The position numbers and the translations under genes were made by a program. The notes under the pieces are model-generated. The model made no database searches, was not told the origin of the DNA, and worked only from the letters and a program-made list of their open reading frames with translations. Source: a virus. Taken from it: a stretch of DNA of 48,145 nt. Below, piece after piece: positions 23,313 through 31,586 of this stretch. Each line of letters begins with the position of its first letter. Within the stretch, counting starts at the first letter, position 1. The stretch spans positions 1 to 48,145 of the IMG/VR virus record IMGVR_UViG_3300007541_000032; one strand, 5' to 3'.

Positions 23313-25968
23313 ATAAATTATTGAATGTATTCTTCTGTTCGGTTGATTTAATATCCCATTCTAGTACTCCAATTAGGTTTTCCAATTTGTTATCGATGAT
23401 AGTTGATTCCATCTCATCGTCAGCAAATGGAAGTTCTTGGAACCATTTAGGAAGCCTTAGTTCATCCGTAGGATAAGCAACCGAAGTATATCCCATAGGA
23501 TTATTTTTTAGTTTGCAAACGATAACTTTCATACCATCCACAATCTGCATACTAAACTTGTCACCATTCATTTCTTTTAGCGTATTCCAATTAATACTTG
23601 CTCGAACATGACCTGGCATATTCACTTTACCTTGTTTCTTTAACTTACCAAGGTAATCAGTGATATTGTTTGCACGTTTAGGTGATCCTTTTTCCCAACC
23701 TGGCCGTGCTTTAAATTTTGTTCTAAAATCTGTAATCATTTCTAAAACATGATCTTCTTGGGCACCTGTCAGTACTGCTAACAGCACTTCGCTTAAAAAG
23801 TCCTGCATAAACACAGGAGTATCTGAACGTTTCAAATCAAGACCCATTGCTTTTACTTTGCCTGGTTTGCCATCTACGTCAGTCCTAAAACCTTCGTTGT
23901 CATAGATCAATGCCGCATAACGTTTCTTTGTAATGTATAAACCTTTTTCAGCAACAATTTCTCTACCTGCGGCAATAACTTCTCCCCTGCTTTTTGGACA
24001 GTGAAAAGCATCAGCCATAAACTTCGGAAATGTTGTATTCGCCTCTTCGCAGATTTGATCATACAGTTGTACAACACTTTCTTTGGTCCACGGAATGTCT
24101 CCCTTTTGAATTTCTGCTCGTAGGCTAGTGTATGCACTAAAGTAAACAGAGTCAGTGTCACCGTATATAATTGCTTTTCCTACATGATCATATTCGCCAG
24201 TAATAATTTCATTTACCTTTGCACTCATGTGTTTTGCAATAGCACGACCTGTTAGTGTAGTGGACTGACCAATACGGTGATCAAAGAATCTACAACCGGG
24301 ATTAAGAATAGCGCCATACAAACTGTTAAGATTAATCTTTTTAACCAACTGCCTTTTATCCCAAAAAGCAGTTTCGATTTTATTTCCTGCGTCTTGCGAA
24401 GCAGTTTTCTTGGCTTGCATTTCTTTACGTTCAGCATACCACCTCTTTAGTAGTCCGGGAATAATACCTTCATATTCAGTTGTAAAAATTGTACCATTAG
24501 CACTCAACATCCATGGTTGATTGCTTTCAAATATTAATCTATGTACTTCTGCGGCACTTAAACTATCACTTTCACCATTTTCCCAATCAATGTGAATTTG
24601 GATGTCCTTGCGTTGTTCCATTACATAATCATATTCAAGGCTACCAAACTTACCTTCCCATGCCGCCGCAAATGATTTTTTCTTTAAATGTATCTGTTCT
24701 TCAAGATAGGATTCTGTATGATTTTGTCGCAGTTGGCCTACCACTGTTGCTGGATCCATGTTCAATGCTCTAATAACTGAAGGATACAGTGAATTCAAGT
24801 CCATTGAACCAATCCAGTCATGTAGTCCTTTTTTAGGATATGCAACATAAGCACCCGCCGCTTGTGCAGAGCCTGGTTCTCTGTGTACCCTATTAGGAAC
24901 AACATAACCACGTCTGTGTGCTTCATTAATAATTGCCTGTTCGGTAACTGCCACAGCACCCATTGTTGTTGGTAATAGAACCGTGTTAGCATGAGCAAGT
25001 TCGTTGGCTAGGTCAATGAAACGTAGTTTTTTATCTAGTTTATCAAGTAGTGCAACGTCTTGTCTGTTATATTCTATGAATGTTTTGAAATCGTTGTTGT
25101 ACAGTTGGTCCAAAGTTCCTTCATAGATAGTCTTTGTTTCTCCAACTTCCATTTCTCCGATCGCATCCAATCGATAGGTATGTCTTTCTTCGTATGTATA
25201 TTTGCGGTATAATTCGAGGCTATCCAAGTGTTGGCGTCCCACCAAGTCATAGGTTTCTTGTTCACGTCCATATTTTTCAAATGTCCTTTTCTTTGGATAT
25301 TGATCCCACAAACAAAAACGTCTAGTATCTTCTTTAGATAATACACGGGTAACACGGTTAACAGTATATGGAATATCATAACCTTCACTGTTCCAACCAC
25401 TTAAAATATCTGCGTCTTTGATTAGATCCAAAAACGTGTCAAGCATTTCTGCTTCGGTTTCAAACAGATATGTGTTAGGGAAATCTTTACACTCTTCCTT
25501 TGCCTGTTCCATTGTTAGTGTTTTAGGCGGTAGTGCTAGTGTGATAAGGCTGTCAAGCCACTGTAAGTGTACTGTGATAGCAGTAATGGCAGTAAATGGA
25601 TCTTCAGGTGAACTGTATCCACGTTCTGGATCAAAGTCAACCTCAATATCGAAAAACGCTACATTAAGATTTGGTGCGTCTTGTCCAAGATAGTTTTCTT
25701 CAAGTAGTCTGTAAACAGGATTAATATCCGCTTCATACAAACCACGATGCTTGTTGATTTTTTGTTCTTTGAGAAAGTCTTTCCAACTTTTACAAACAAC
25801 ACGACTTACAGGATCACCAAAGGTGCTACGTTGTTTGCCTTTTCCATCGCCATAATAGAATACATACCTTGCGGGGAATTCGCGAAATTCTCTTTCGCCT
25901 TTTTTGTTTCTCTCTACGACCTTGATTATATCCTTGTCACGATCCCAGAGTGCATCTACGTAACTCAA
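23299..25968 (-). CDS. 43: Family B DNA polymerase gp43
   Basis: An 889-residue replicative polymerase (T4 gp43 is 898). Exonuclease motifs: FFDIEVDF (105-112), then GWNSEGYDIPY and EYNRQDVALLDK in order. Polymerase motifs: DLNSLYPSVIRAL (motif A), KINLNSLYGAI (motif B), IYGDTDSVYFSAY (motif C, both catalytic Asp). All catalytic residues are present, so it should be active with proofreading. It starts at TTG (AGGAGAACAA precedes it); no ATG gives a better start. A hairpin 5 bases before the ribosome site resembles the T4 gene 43 operator. Confidence 0.96.
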   Translation of the reverse strand: MSYVDALWDRDKDIIKVVERNKKGEREFREFPARYVFYYGDGKGKQRSTFGDPVSRVVCKSWKDFLKEQKINKHRGLYEADINPVYRLLEENYLGQDAPNLNVAFFDIEVDFDPERGYSSPEDPFTAITAITVHLQWLDSLITLALPPKTLTMEQAKEECKDFPNTYLFETEAEMLDTFLDLIKDADILSGWNSEGYDIPYTVNRVTRVLSKEDTRRFCLWDQYPKKRTFEKYGREQETYDLVGRQHLDSLELYRKYTYEERHTYRLDAIGEMEVGETKTIYEGTLDQLYNNDFKTFIEYNRQDVALLDKLDKKLRFIDLANELAHANTVLLPTTMGAVAVTEQAIINEAHRRGYVVPNRVHREPGSAQAAGAYVAYPKKGLHDWIGSMDLNSLYPSVIRALNMDPATVVGQLRQNHTESYLEEQIHLKKKSFAAAWEGKFGSLEYDYVMEQRKDIQIHIDWENGESDSLSAAEVHRLIFESNQPWMLSANGTIFTTEYEGIIPGLLKRWYAERKEMQAKKTASQDAGNKIETAFWDKRQLVKKINLNSLYGAILNPGCRFFDHRIGQSTTLTGRAIAKHMSAKVNEIITGEYDHVGKAIIYGDTDSVYFSAYTSLRAEIQKGDIPWTKESVVQLYDQICEEANTTFPKFMADAFHCPKSRGEVIAAGREIVAEKGLYITKKRYAALIYDNEGFRTDVDGKPGKVKAMGLDLKRSDTPVFMQDFLSEVLLAVLTGAQEDHVLEMITDFRTKFKARPGWEKGSPKRANNITDYLGKLKKQGKVNMPGHVRASINWNTLKEMNGDKFSMQIVDGMKVIVCKLKNNPMGYTSVAYPTDELRLPKWFQELPFADDEMESTIIDNKLENLIGVLEWDIKSTEQKNTFNNLFDFE

Positions 25969-25973
25969 ATTGT

Positions 25974-26002
25974 TCTCCTATAAATGCCACTTGCGGCTGG
26001 CA
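25974..26002 (-). promoter_or_regulatory. Candidate translational operator hairpin before gp43
   Basis: On the minus strand TGCCA (25998-26002), loop GCCGCAAG (25990-25997), TGGCA (25985-25989): a 5-bp stem with an 8-base loop, 5 bases before the ribosome site AGGAGA (25974-25979). T4 gp43 represses its own translation by binding a hairpin of the same dimensions next to its ribosome site. The loop sequence is different. Confidence 0.5.
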
Positions 26003-26053
26003 AATACCAAAATGTCGTTTATGGCCGACTGACCTTCTTCAACATTATTTACT

Positions 26054-26082
26054 ATTATACTTTCACTGCCTAAAAAAAACAA
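26054..26082 (-). promoter_or_regulatory. Probable sigma70 promoter for gp43
   Basis: Minus strand TTGTTT (26077-26082), 17-bp spacer, TATAAT (26054-26059), in the 129-bp gap before gp43. The -10 is consensus, the -35 is weak (3 of 6). A leader of about 80 bases contains the operator-like hairpin. Confidence 0.55.
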
Positions 26083-26097
26083 GCCTAAATTAATATT

Positions 26098-26379
26098 TTA
26101 CCACCAATTCGATGCAACGCCGAAACCAAATACATTTACCAAACTGAAATAAAATGTAAGCATCATCACCCATGCCGCTCCTCTGCGATATGAAGCATAG
26201 CATTGTGTGATACTACCGATAAAAAATCCAGGATACACAATAAGCATATTTGGATCTCTTGCGTTTATTGCCAAAGTCAAACTTGCACCTACTGTAAAAA
26301 TAAAACTGATTAGTTCGAAACAAAATGCGGTTTTATCACTCTTGTAAGAGTTTGACCAAAAGTTTTTAATGCCTTGCAA
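26098..26379 (-). CDS. Conserved small membrane protein
   Basis: A 93-residue protein with three hydrophobic segments (about residues 20-38, 48-60 and 70-85): FCFELISFIFTVGASLTLA, LIVYPGFFIGSITQ and WVMMLTFYFSLVNVFGFG. It starts one base after the dsbA stop. The pattern recurs in marine T4-like phages next to replication genes; function unknown. Confidence 0.7.
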   Translation of the reverse strand: MQGIKNFWSNSYKSDKTAFCFELISFIFTVGASLTLAINARDPNMLIVYPGFFIGSITQCYASYRRGAAWVMMLTFYFSLVNVFGFGVASNWW

Positions 26380-26643
26380 TTATACTTTGTCCTTGCCTGT
26401 GGTAACAATGATTGTTTCTAAGTCTTCAAACTCATCAACTGCTTTTTGCCATTCACCTTTTTGTGCAATCTTAATTGCCTTGTTAATTAGTGCTGGTTTG
26501 ATATCTAGTTCTTCTGCTACTGCTTTCACAGTATCTCGTAATCCTTCTTGTAGGTCTTGTACTTCAGTTAGTACAGTTACACCTTCGTTTACAATTTGGA
26601 CCAATTTGGCTTTTTCTTCAGCGCCAAAAGTTCTATCACTCAT
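26380..26643 (-). CDS. dsbA: DsbA-like double-stranded DNA-binding protein
   Basis: An 87-residue helical protein: FGAEEKAKLVQIVNEGVTVL, then LRDTVKAVAEELDIKPALIN and KAIKIAQKGEWQKA. Length and helix arrangement match T4 DsbA (89 residues), which binds dsDNA near late promoters, and the marine-phage versions look closely alike. Sigma70 promoter at 26672-26700. The GAGTATCAT before the ATG is a weak ribosome site (AGGAG at 26651-26655). Confidence 0.75.
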   Translation of the reverse strand: MSDRTFGAEEKAKLVQIVNEGVTVLTEVQDLQEGLRDTVKAVAEELDIKPALINKAIKIAQKGEWQKAVDEFEDLETIIVTTGKDKV

Positions 26644-26671
26644 ATGATACTCCTGTGTTATTAATTTTTAT

Positions 26672-26700
26672 ATTGTATATAGATTTATGCAAGAAGTCAA
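26672..26700 (-). promoter_or_regulatory. Sigma70 promoter for dsbA
   Basis: Minus strand TTGACT (26695-26700), 17-bp spacer, TACAAT (26672-26677). Confidence 0.65.
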
Positions 26701-26703
26701 GAC

Positions 26704-27345
26704 TTATTCTTCGTCTTTGGCTTTATATTGCCATTCATCAGTATGTCCTACACTCCACTTTGGTGTATTTTCCACAGTATAATTTTGTGTACATACTTTG
26801 AAGTCTGGCATTTTCCTATTGTTAGGAACCAAACTTTGATCAGTCCAAACTATTCTGTTGTTTGGTTGTGCGGCAAATTGTCCATTATCTAGTTTGATAA
26901 TATTAAATGTTTTATGTTCAGGATCATGCTCGCTGAGATTTTGATTGAGATAATTTCTATCTCTATGACAACTATCAATGGTAAACAAATATTCACCTTT
27001 GTGCATTTTTTTATCTTTACCGAAAAATTCACAATCACCTAAAATTGGTTTGCGTATCACGGTAATGTCATAGTCAAAGCAATCCCATATCTGAAGAGTA
27101 TCTAATGGAAGTTGATCATCAGGATTAAAATCCTTTTTCCACACAAAAGCACTTATAGGAAGTTTATCATACAATGCACCATATTCAGTTAGCAAGGTTT
27201 CAAAATAAAATGCCCTGCCCTCGATACTTTTGACACTGATCCACATACCAGGAGTAAGTTCTCCATGACCTTTTTCTAGATCGTATAGGTATTCTTTTTT
27301 AACGTAAACTTCAACTGGGGATAGATTATGTACTAGAAATGCCAT
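26704..27345 (-). CDS. Conserved hypothetical phage protein
   Basis: A 213-residue protein starting at MAFLVHNLSPVEVYVKKEYL, with AAGGAAC 5 bases upstream of the ATG; a longer frame to 27480 would overlap the glycosyltransferase by 155 bases and is not used. It is beta-rich and Trp/Tyr/Asp-rich (YDLEKGHGELTPGMWISVKS, CFDYDITVIRKPILGDCEFF). No known family. Follows the GT-A gene and overlaps it by 20 bases. Confidence 0.7.
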   Translation of the reverse strand: MAFLVHNLSPVEVYVKKEYLYDLEKGHGELTPGMWISVKSIEGRAFYFETLLTEYGALYDKLPISAFVWKKDFNPDDQLPLDTLQIWDCFDYDITVIRKPILGDCEFFGKDKKMHKGEYLFTIDSCHRDRNYLNQNLSEHDPEHKTFNIIKLDNGQFAAQPNNRIVWTDQSLVPNNRKMPDFKVCTQNYTVENTPKWSVGHTDEWQYKAKDEE

Positions 27346-28093
27346 AAAGTTCCTTTTGTTTTGCTTTTCCAGTGTATTTATTGTAATTGGTTCCTTGATA
27401 CTTGCGTTTACCTGCTTCATGCACAAGTATATCACGCACTTTAGGATTTGTAAATACTCCTGTTCTACGTCCGCCTGCAAGATCTAGCACTGAATATTTG
27501 CGTCTTGCGTGTAGTTCTGCAAACCAAAATCCATCCCAACTTTTAGGCAATTGAAAAATCTCGCCAGTGTTATATGCACTGGTTAAATTTTCTTTTAGAT
27601 CTTGTATTTGATTGTGTTTTTTATTAAAAATAATTAAACCTGTTTCATAATGCGGCATTCCCTGCAAATGTTCAAAATGCACTGCAAACAAATTAGGTCC
27701 TACTAAAGTTTCTAATTGTCCTGATGGTACCTTAGTTCTAGTATATGTATCAGCATCTAAAAATATTAAATGATCATGATCACTGTTTAGTGCGTGTTCT
27801 ATTGCATAAACCTTATGGCACCATTTTATGGTTTTTAATATCTTATTTCTTTTTTTCTTATCTTTTGTATTTTTTGCTTGTTCATAGTATCTTGTTTTAA
27901 AATCAACCAATGCCTTGCTTGCATCGTGCAAGTTAACTATTTCAACTCTGGGATCATCAACGACTAAATTGTGTTCAACGTATAATCTTAGGGTGTAATC
28001 AGCAGGCCAATATCTACACCATGTGTCAATCATACGTTTGCCGTATAGATGATAACCATCCTCAGAAAAGGTGGTTATAACAAGTGTACTCAT
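27326..28093 (-). CDS. GT-A type glycosyltransferase
   Basis: A 255-residue protein. HDHLIFLDADTYTR carries the DxD metal/nucleotide-sugar motif of GT-A enzymes; TTFSEDGYHLYGKRM near the start is a first Rossmann-like strand; a later LPKSWDGFWFAELHARRKYS forms the acceptor side. The sugar and acceptor are unknown. It is not next to the base-modification genes and might glycosylate DNA or virion proteins. Confidence 0.65.
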   Translation of the reverse strand: MSTLVITTFSEDGYHLYGKRMIDTWCRYWPADYTLRLYVEHNLVVDDPRVEIVNLHDASKALVDFKTRYYEQAKNTKDKKKRNKILKTIKWCHKVYAIEHALNSDHDHLIFLDADTYTRTKVPSGQLETLVGPNLFAVHFEHLQGMPHYETGLIIFNKKHNQIQDLKENLTSAYNTGEIFQLPKSWDGFWFAELHARRKYSVLDLAGGRRTGVFTNPKVRDILVHEAGKRKYQGTNYNKYTGKAKQKELYGISST

Positions 28094-28236
28094 TTTTTCC
28101 TCTTGTTTTTTCTGTGTAATTTAGCGTGTGGAACTTTAAGGTTTTTCTTACCGTATATGTCACCTACCTTGTGTGTATAAGATAAGTGTGCTGGATCTAA
28201 TCCATAAAAATAATCTACAATTTCTTTAATCTTCAT
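28090..28236 (-). CDS. Small basic protein, 48 residues
   Basis: MKIKEIVDYFYGLDPAHLSY, then a Lys/His-rich C-terminus (KKNLKVPHAKLHRKNKRKK), with 14 Lys or Arg in the last 26 residues. It overlaps the Cys-rich gene by 11 bases and the glycosyltransferase start by 4 (ATGA). Likely binds nucleic acid; function not known. Confidence 0.55.
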   Translation of the reverse strand: MKIKEIVDYFYGLDPAHLSYTHKVGDIYGKKNLKVPHAKLHRKNKRKK

Positions 28237-28345
28237 CTGAACAGTGCTTACATTCACATTTCACACAAACATCATTAGCACATGATTCACATTCTTTACC
28301 ACAGTGATGTTCGTGGCCACATTTTTCACATTTACAATCTTGCAT
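28226..28345 (-). CDS. Cysteine-rich metallothionein-like protein, 39 residues
   Basis: Ten Cys and four His in 39 residues: Cys at 4, 6, 9, 15, 19, 22, 27, 30, 32 and 35; His at 11, 13, 14 and 34, with CxC and CxxC pairs throughout and Asp/Glu/Lys between. This is the composition of metallothioneins or small zinc-binding proteins. GGAGGG lies 8 bases before the ATG and the start abuts the upstream stop, so it is a real gene. Metal identity (Zn, Cu, Cd) cannot be read from sequence. Confidence 0.75.
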   Translation of the reverse strand: MQDCKCEKCGHEHHCGKECESCANDVCVKCECKHCSDED

Positions 28346-28936
28346 TTACTTACCCTCCAGTTCTTTTAAAAAACTTGCGAAACCGCGTTCTAGTGATTCC
28401 TTTGTTGTTGTTGCACGTTCTTTTTCTAATTGTGCTTTTCTTCTTATTAATTCTTTTTTCAAATCTGGATCCTTTGATGTATTAGGATCTGCTTGAATAT
28501 CCTGTAGTGCTTTACGTTTAGCACGATAATCTTCATCGCTAATTTCTGTTAGTTTTTGAATACTTTCAAAAATAGTGTTAAGTTTAGTTTCAATGTTGTT
28601 TAATCTAGAATCAACTTCTGCCCATTTGTCCACGGTTTGTGTAGGTGCTATTGATATATTAGGATTTGGATTTGCTGGTTGTGGACGTTGTTGTGGTTTA
28701 CCTACACCTGCTAGTGCGGCAAAATCGCTTGCACTTGTATCACTAACTCCGGGAATATGTTTACCTTGCACACTTTCTGTTACCATACGTGCATGGGTAT
28801 TAGAATCTATTTCTTGTTTGTTACCATATTGTTCTTTGATCGCGGCACCTTGTTGTGTAGGATCATCTGGAACTAATCCTTTGTTTTTAATACCGAGTTC
28901 GTTAAATTTAGAAAGAATATTATGTAAATCTGCCAT
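28346..28936 (-). CDS. Hypothetical protein with coiled-coil C-terminus
   Basis: A 196-residue protein: helical head (MADLHNILSKFNELG), Pro/Gln/Asn-rich linker (residues 75-105) and a long coiled coil (about 108-190; LNNIETKLNTIFESIQKL). It precedes a block of cassette proteins and may be a virion or scaffold component; no direct evidence. No clear ribosome site is seen. Confidence 0.6.
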   Translation of the reverse strand: MADLHNILSKFNELGIKNKGLVPDDPTQQGAAIKEQYGNKQEIDSNTHARMVTESVQGKHIPGVSDTSASDFAALAGVGKPQQRPQPANPNPNISIAPTQTVDKWAEVDSRLNNIETKLNTIFESIQKLTEISDEDYRAKRKALQDIQADPNTSKDPDLKKELIRRKAQLEKERATTTKESLERGFASFLKELEGK

Positions 28937-28942
28937 ACTTAT

Positions 28943-29098
28943 TTAGGAAACACTTTTTGATTTCGTCTTTCCTCCTCCTTTTCTTTTTTTACGTCCTGCA
29001 CAATGTGCTTTTTGAGAGAAACCCTTTGGATTCGAGCAGTCGATGCTTCTTTTATATTTCTTACTCCAGGTCTCACCGATAACTTCATAATATCTCAT
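28943..29098 (-). CDS. Small basic protein with CSNPKGFSQKAHCAGRKKR cassette
   Basis: A 51-residue protein starting MRYYEVIGETWSKKYKRSID followed by CSNPKGFSQKAHCAGRKKRK and a GGGKTKSKSVS tail. The cassette recurs at protein C-termini in cyanophages and pelagiphages; here it is almost the whole protein. Two Cys 12 residues apart with a His may bind metal. The start overlaps the upstream stop (TAATG). Confidence 0.7.
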   Translation of the reverse strand: MRYYEVIGETWSKKYKRSIDCSNPKGFSQKAHCAGRKKRKGGGKTKSKSVS

Positions 29099-29550
29099 TA
29101 CATCTTAACACAGTTGTCTACTGTCTTGCCGCCTTTTTTCTTGGTGCCCATACGCTTGTAGCCTTTCCAGCATACTTTACCGTCAACACCTTTTTGCTTT
29201 TCTTCAGGCAATGTAGTATAACTTGGTTTACCACATTCTTTGCAAATACCTTTAGACTCGTTAAGTTTTTGTTCTAGTGATTCAAAATAATCATCTTTCA
29301 TATCCTTCATGCTCATCATGCGTTTGCGTTCTGCTTCTTGTTGACGCTCACCTTCCATGTATGCGTGAAGTGTTTTTAATTGTTCGTGTACACCACTAAA
29401 TTTGTTCTGGAACCATTCTGGAAACACGCCACCATTGTGTACGTGATCTCTAATTTCGTCAGCCGCATATTTGATAAATGCTATTTGATTGTCCAGCATT
29501 TCTGCTTCATAACTAGATGCTGGCTCATCATACTTGTCTTCGTTAATCAT
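29098..29550 (-). CDS. Cassette protein with CxxC knuckle and KGYKRMGTKKKGG tail
   Basis: A 150-residue protein. Residues 1-95 are helical and acidic; CKECGKPSYTTLPEEKQKG (about 99-117) is a CxxC knuckle, and the end CWKGYKRMGTKKKGGKTVDN-CVKM is a marine-phage cassette with two more Cys. Such cassettes are shared by structural or internal proteins. AGGAGCAATCG precedes the ATG and a GATAAATA late promoter lies 38 bases upstream. Confidence 0.7.
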   Translation of the reverse strand: MINEDKYDEPASSYEAEMLDNQIAFIKYAADEIRDHVHNGGVFPEWFQNKFSGVHEQLKTLHAYMEGERQQEAERKRMMSMKDMKDDYFESLEQKLNESKGICKECGKPSYTTLPEEKQKGVDGKVCWKGYKRMGTKKKGGKTVDNCVKM

Positions 29551-29587
29551 CGATTGCTCCTATAATAAGTTAACTATATTATACGAG

Positions 29588-29595
29588 TATTTATC
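29588..29595 (-). promoter_or_regulatory. T4-like late promoter element
   Basis: GATAAATA on the minus strand, followed by CTCG, 38 bases before the ATG at 29550. It overlaps the stop of the upstream gene, so part of it is coding. Confidence 0.55.
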
Positions 29596-30220
29596 GTTTT
29601 AATGGTCCGCCGAAGATAGAAGTTCCCTTCATATCAAGGGCATTATCGGTTGGTTTTTGTGCTTTGGCTTTAGGTGGATTAGGCAATCCTCCCATTAGTC
29701 CATATTTTTTACGTGTTTTCTTATCACCAATAGCAATATGTGGGTTAGCAACTGTTGCAATATTACCAGCACTTGTTGATCCTGCTGTTGCAGTTTCTTC
29801 TATTTGTTCTAATGCTTTAAAAATATCGCTTGATTCTCTTTTAGGAGCAATTTTAATTGATTTAGGTGGAACGTGCATAATAAATCTATCTCTTGTTTCA
29901 TCATAATCAATTTCATTTCCAGTAGCCATTTTGTAAAGTTTTTGTATTGTGGCAATTACTTCTGGATTATTTTTAGATTTAAAAACAAGATCAGTCATAG
30001 CAGTACCTAAGGTATCAGCCATATTAGTTCTTGAAACAGCAAGTTCGCCTTCTGTTGTTGGAATCTTTTTGTATTTTTCTTTGCGTGGAATGGTCTTGGT
30101 CTTATCACCATGTGAACCTGCCGCACCGCTTTTACGCAATGCTTCCATATCACGCCAGTTAGGATCACGTGCTTTAATAACTGGATCTTTTTTTGCTTCT
30201 GTAAAATCTTTAATACGCAT
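29591..30220 (-). CDS. Cassette-built probable capsid-associated protein
   Basis: A 209-residue protein beginning MRIKDFTEA, similar in shape to the T4 capsid-targeting peptide (MKTYQEFIAE, cut after Glu). It carries cassettes also known from marine-phage structural proteins: SGAAGSHGDKTKTIPRKEKY (about 31-50) and AGNIATVANPHIAIGDKKTR (about 150-170), with a Gly/Pro/Lys-rich end. Probably a late, virion-associated or internal protein. Five bases after the upstream gene's stop. Confidence 0.65.
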   Translation of the reverse strand: MRIKDFTEAKKDPVIKARDPNWRDMEALRKSGAAGSHGDKTKTIPRKEKYKKIPTTEGELAVSRTNMADTLGTAMTDLVFKSKNNPEVIATIQKLYKMATGNEIDYDETRDRFIMHVPPKSIKIAPKRESSDIFKALEQIEETATAGSTSAGNIATVANPHIAIGDKKTRKKYGLMGGLPNPPKAKAQKPTDNALDMKGTSIFGGPLKR

Positions 30221-30224
30221 ATAC

Positions 30225-30443
30225 CTATTTATTCCTACCTGATTTCATATTAGCACACCAATGATACATTTTAGCCTTTTCGCCACTGGCGTTTTTGGCA
30301 CGTTTACGCAGATCTGTAACAGATCCTTTGCAACTAGCACCTGCACGTTTTACACGCCCTGGTCTGCTTTTGCCTTTTACTTTACCATCAGCAAAGTTTT
30401 CTGCAAGTTCAGCAACTTCATAAAGAAATTCTACTGCTCTCAT
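30225..30443 (-). CDS. Small basic cassette protein (GASCKGSVTDLR type)
   Basis: A 72-residue protein: MRAVEFLYEVAE (capsid-targeting-like), then KGKSRPGRVKRAGASCKGSV, TDLRKRAKNAS and KMYHWCANMKSGRNK. The two Cys and the Arg/Lys-rich helix are a cassette found repeatedly in marine T4-like phages. Highly basic, so DNA contact inside the capsid is plausible. One base separates it from the nucleotidase-like gene. Confidence 0.65.
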   Translation of the reverse strand: MRAVEFLYEVAELAENFADGKVKGKSRPGRVKRAGASCKGSVTDLRKRAKNASGEKAKMYHWCANMKSGRNK

Positions 30444-30444
30444 A

Positions 30445-31377
30445 TTAAAATGCTCTTTGATCGTCAGTACCGGTAAGAGTTTTAATTAACTTCCAACCTC
30501 CTAACAACACAGCAATAACAACCGCAATAGGAATACCATACTTAACAACAACTTTGCCGAGTGCTAAAGCAATATCTTTGGCTAGTCCAACAATGTCTAA
30601 TTGTTCTAACCATTCCATAAATGCTTCTAATGTTTTGAAAGTTTCGTAAGCACCATATCCGAGCAAAGCCTTACCTGGGTTTTTTACCACAATCTCTGCA
30701 CCTTTTCCGGCACCTCTGGCAACTGTTTTAGCAACTTGTTTAGCACCGTTTGAAGTTATTAATTTTTTTACAATAGGAGCACCTAATCTTAATGCACCAA
30801 CAATAGCAGGAATAACCCATGCAATTTCGTTTAGTTGATCTTCTTTAACTTTTTCGTCTTTGCTTAAATGTTGCATTAGACTTTGTAGAGTTCTTTCAAA
30901 TTTATGGTCTTTGTGTTTAACACCAATACCTCCCTCGGCTTCCCATTTTTGTATGTTTTGACCAAAGTCATCAATAAGAATGTTCGGAGTACCATCACTT
31001 TGCTGTGCATATTTGGCTTTGTTTCCTGTGATGATTACTTGCTTAGGTGGAAACTGTTTGAGATTCTTTTCAACCCACATTCTCTTGTGTGGTTCTGATC
31101 TAGGATCATCTGCCAATGGTGAACTTAGTATAGTGTAACTGCCTTTTAGTTCACGTACCAAAGCCAATAATTTTCCTGCGTTAGGAGTAGGTTTTAGTTT
31201 TAACCAAAAATCATCTTCATCGCGAATTGCTTGTAGTCCTTTGTCAACATCTTTGATATCGCGAAAACTTTTTTCGCCCATTAGTTTTGCCCAAGCATCA
31301 AAAAAATCAACAAGAACGCCATCCATGTCGATGTATACTTCTGATTTTACTTTGCTTTCGAATTCATAAATTCTCAT
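30445..31377 (-). CDS. 5'(3')-deoxyribonucleotidase-like HAD domain fused to membrane domain
   Basis: A 310-residue fusion. Residues 13-180 form a HAD hydrolase of the deoxyribonucleotidase type: YIDMDGVLVDFFDAW carries D18 and D20, SSPLADDPRSEP the second motif, and ILIDDFGQNIQKWEAEGG the metal-binding end. Residues 185-300 are hydrophobic and Gly/Ala-rich with segments at about 186-203 and 282-300 that look membrane-spanning. The N-terminus MRIYEFESK resembles a capsid-targeting peptide. It would dephosphorylate deoxynucleotides at a membrane or within the virion. Confidence 0.7.
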   Translation of the reverse strand: MRIYEFESKVKSEVYIDMDGVLVDFFDAWAKLMGEKSFRDIKDVDKGLQAIRDEDDFWLKLKPTPNAGKLLALVRELKGSYTILSSPLADDPRSEPHKRMWVEKNLKQFPPKQVIITGNKAKYAQQSDGTPNILIDDFGQNIQKWEAEGGIGVKHKDHKFERTLQSLMQHLSKDEKVKEDQLNEIAWVIPAIVGALRLGAPIVKKLITSNGAKQVAKTVARGAGKGAEIVVKNPGKALLGYGAYETFKTLEAFMEWLEQLDIVGLAKDIALALGKVVVKYGIPIAVVIAVLLGGWKLIKTLTGTDDQRAF

Positions 31378-31586
31378 TTCTTGCGTCCTCTAAACTGCAC
31401 GGGTCCACTCAAGTATGGGCGACTGAACCATAATTTGAACCAATCTGCATCTCCAGGTTTAAGTCCTAGTTTGCGTTCTTTATCTTTAAGTGCTTGTGCA
31501 GTATGTGACATATTTTCTAATGATTGTATATTATCATTGCGTACAATGTCAACCCCTGCTAGTTTTTTTAATTCGTCTAAGGTCAT
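31374..31586 (-). CDS. Small cassette protein (HTAQALKDKERKLG type)
   Basis: A 70-residue protein: MTLDELKKLAGVDIV, then HTAQALKDKERKLGLKPGD, then WFKLWFSRPYLSGP and a basic end. This block is a known short cassette of marine T4-like phages, found alone or fused. It overlaps both neighbours by 4 bases. Function unknown; likely co-assembled with them. Confidence 0.65.
   Translation of the reverse strand: MTLDELKKLAGVDIVRNDNIQSLENMSHTAQALKDKERKLGLKPGDADWFKLWFSRPYLSGPVQFRGRKK

Noticed and set aside
28940-28946. TAAATA core before 28346-28936
   Set aside because: The element lies 3 bases from the ATG and contains the stop of the upstream gene.
30226-30232. TAAATA core before 29591-30220
   Set aside because: It is formed by the last codons and stop of the previous gene, and lies only 6 bases from the ATG, so +1 would fall on the start codon; AGG there fits a ribosome site better.
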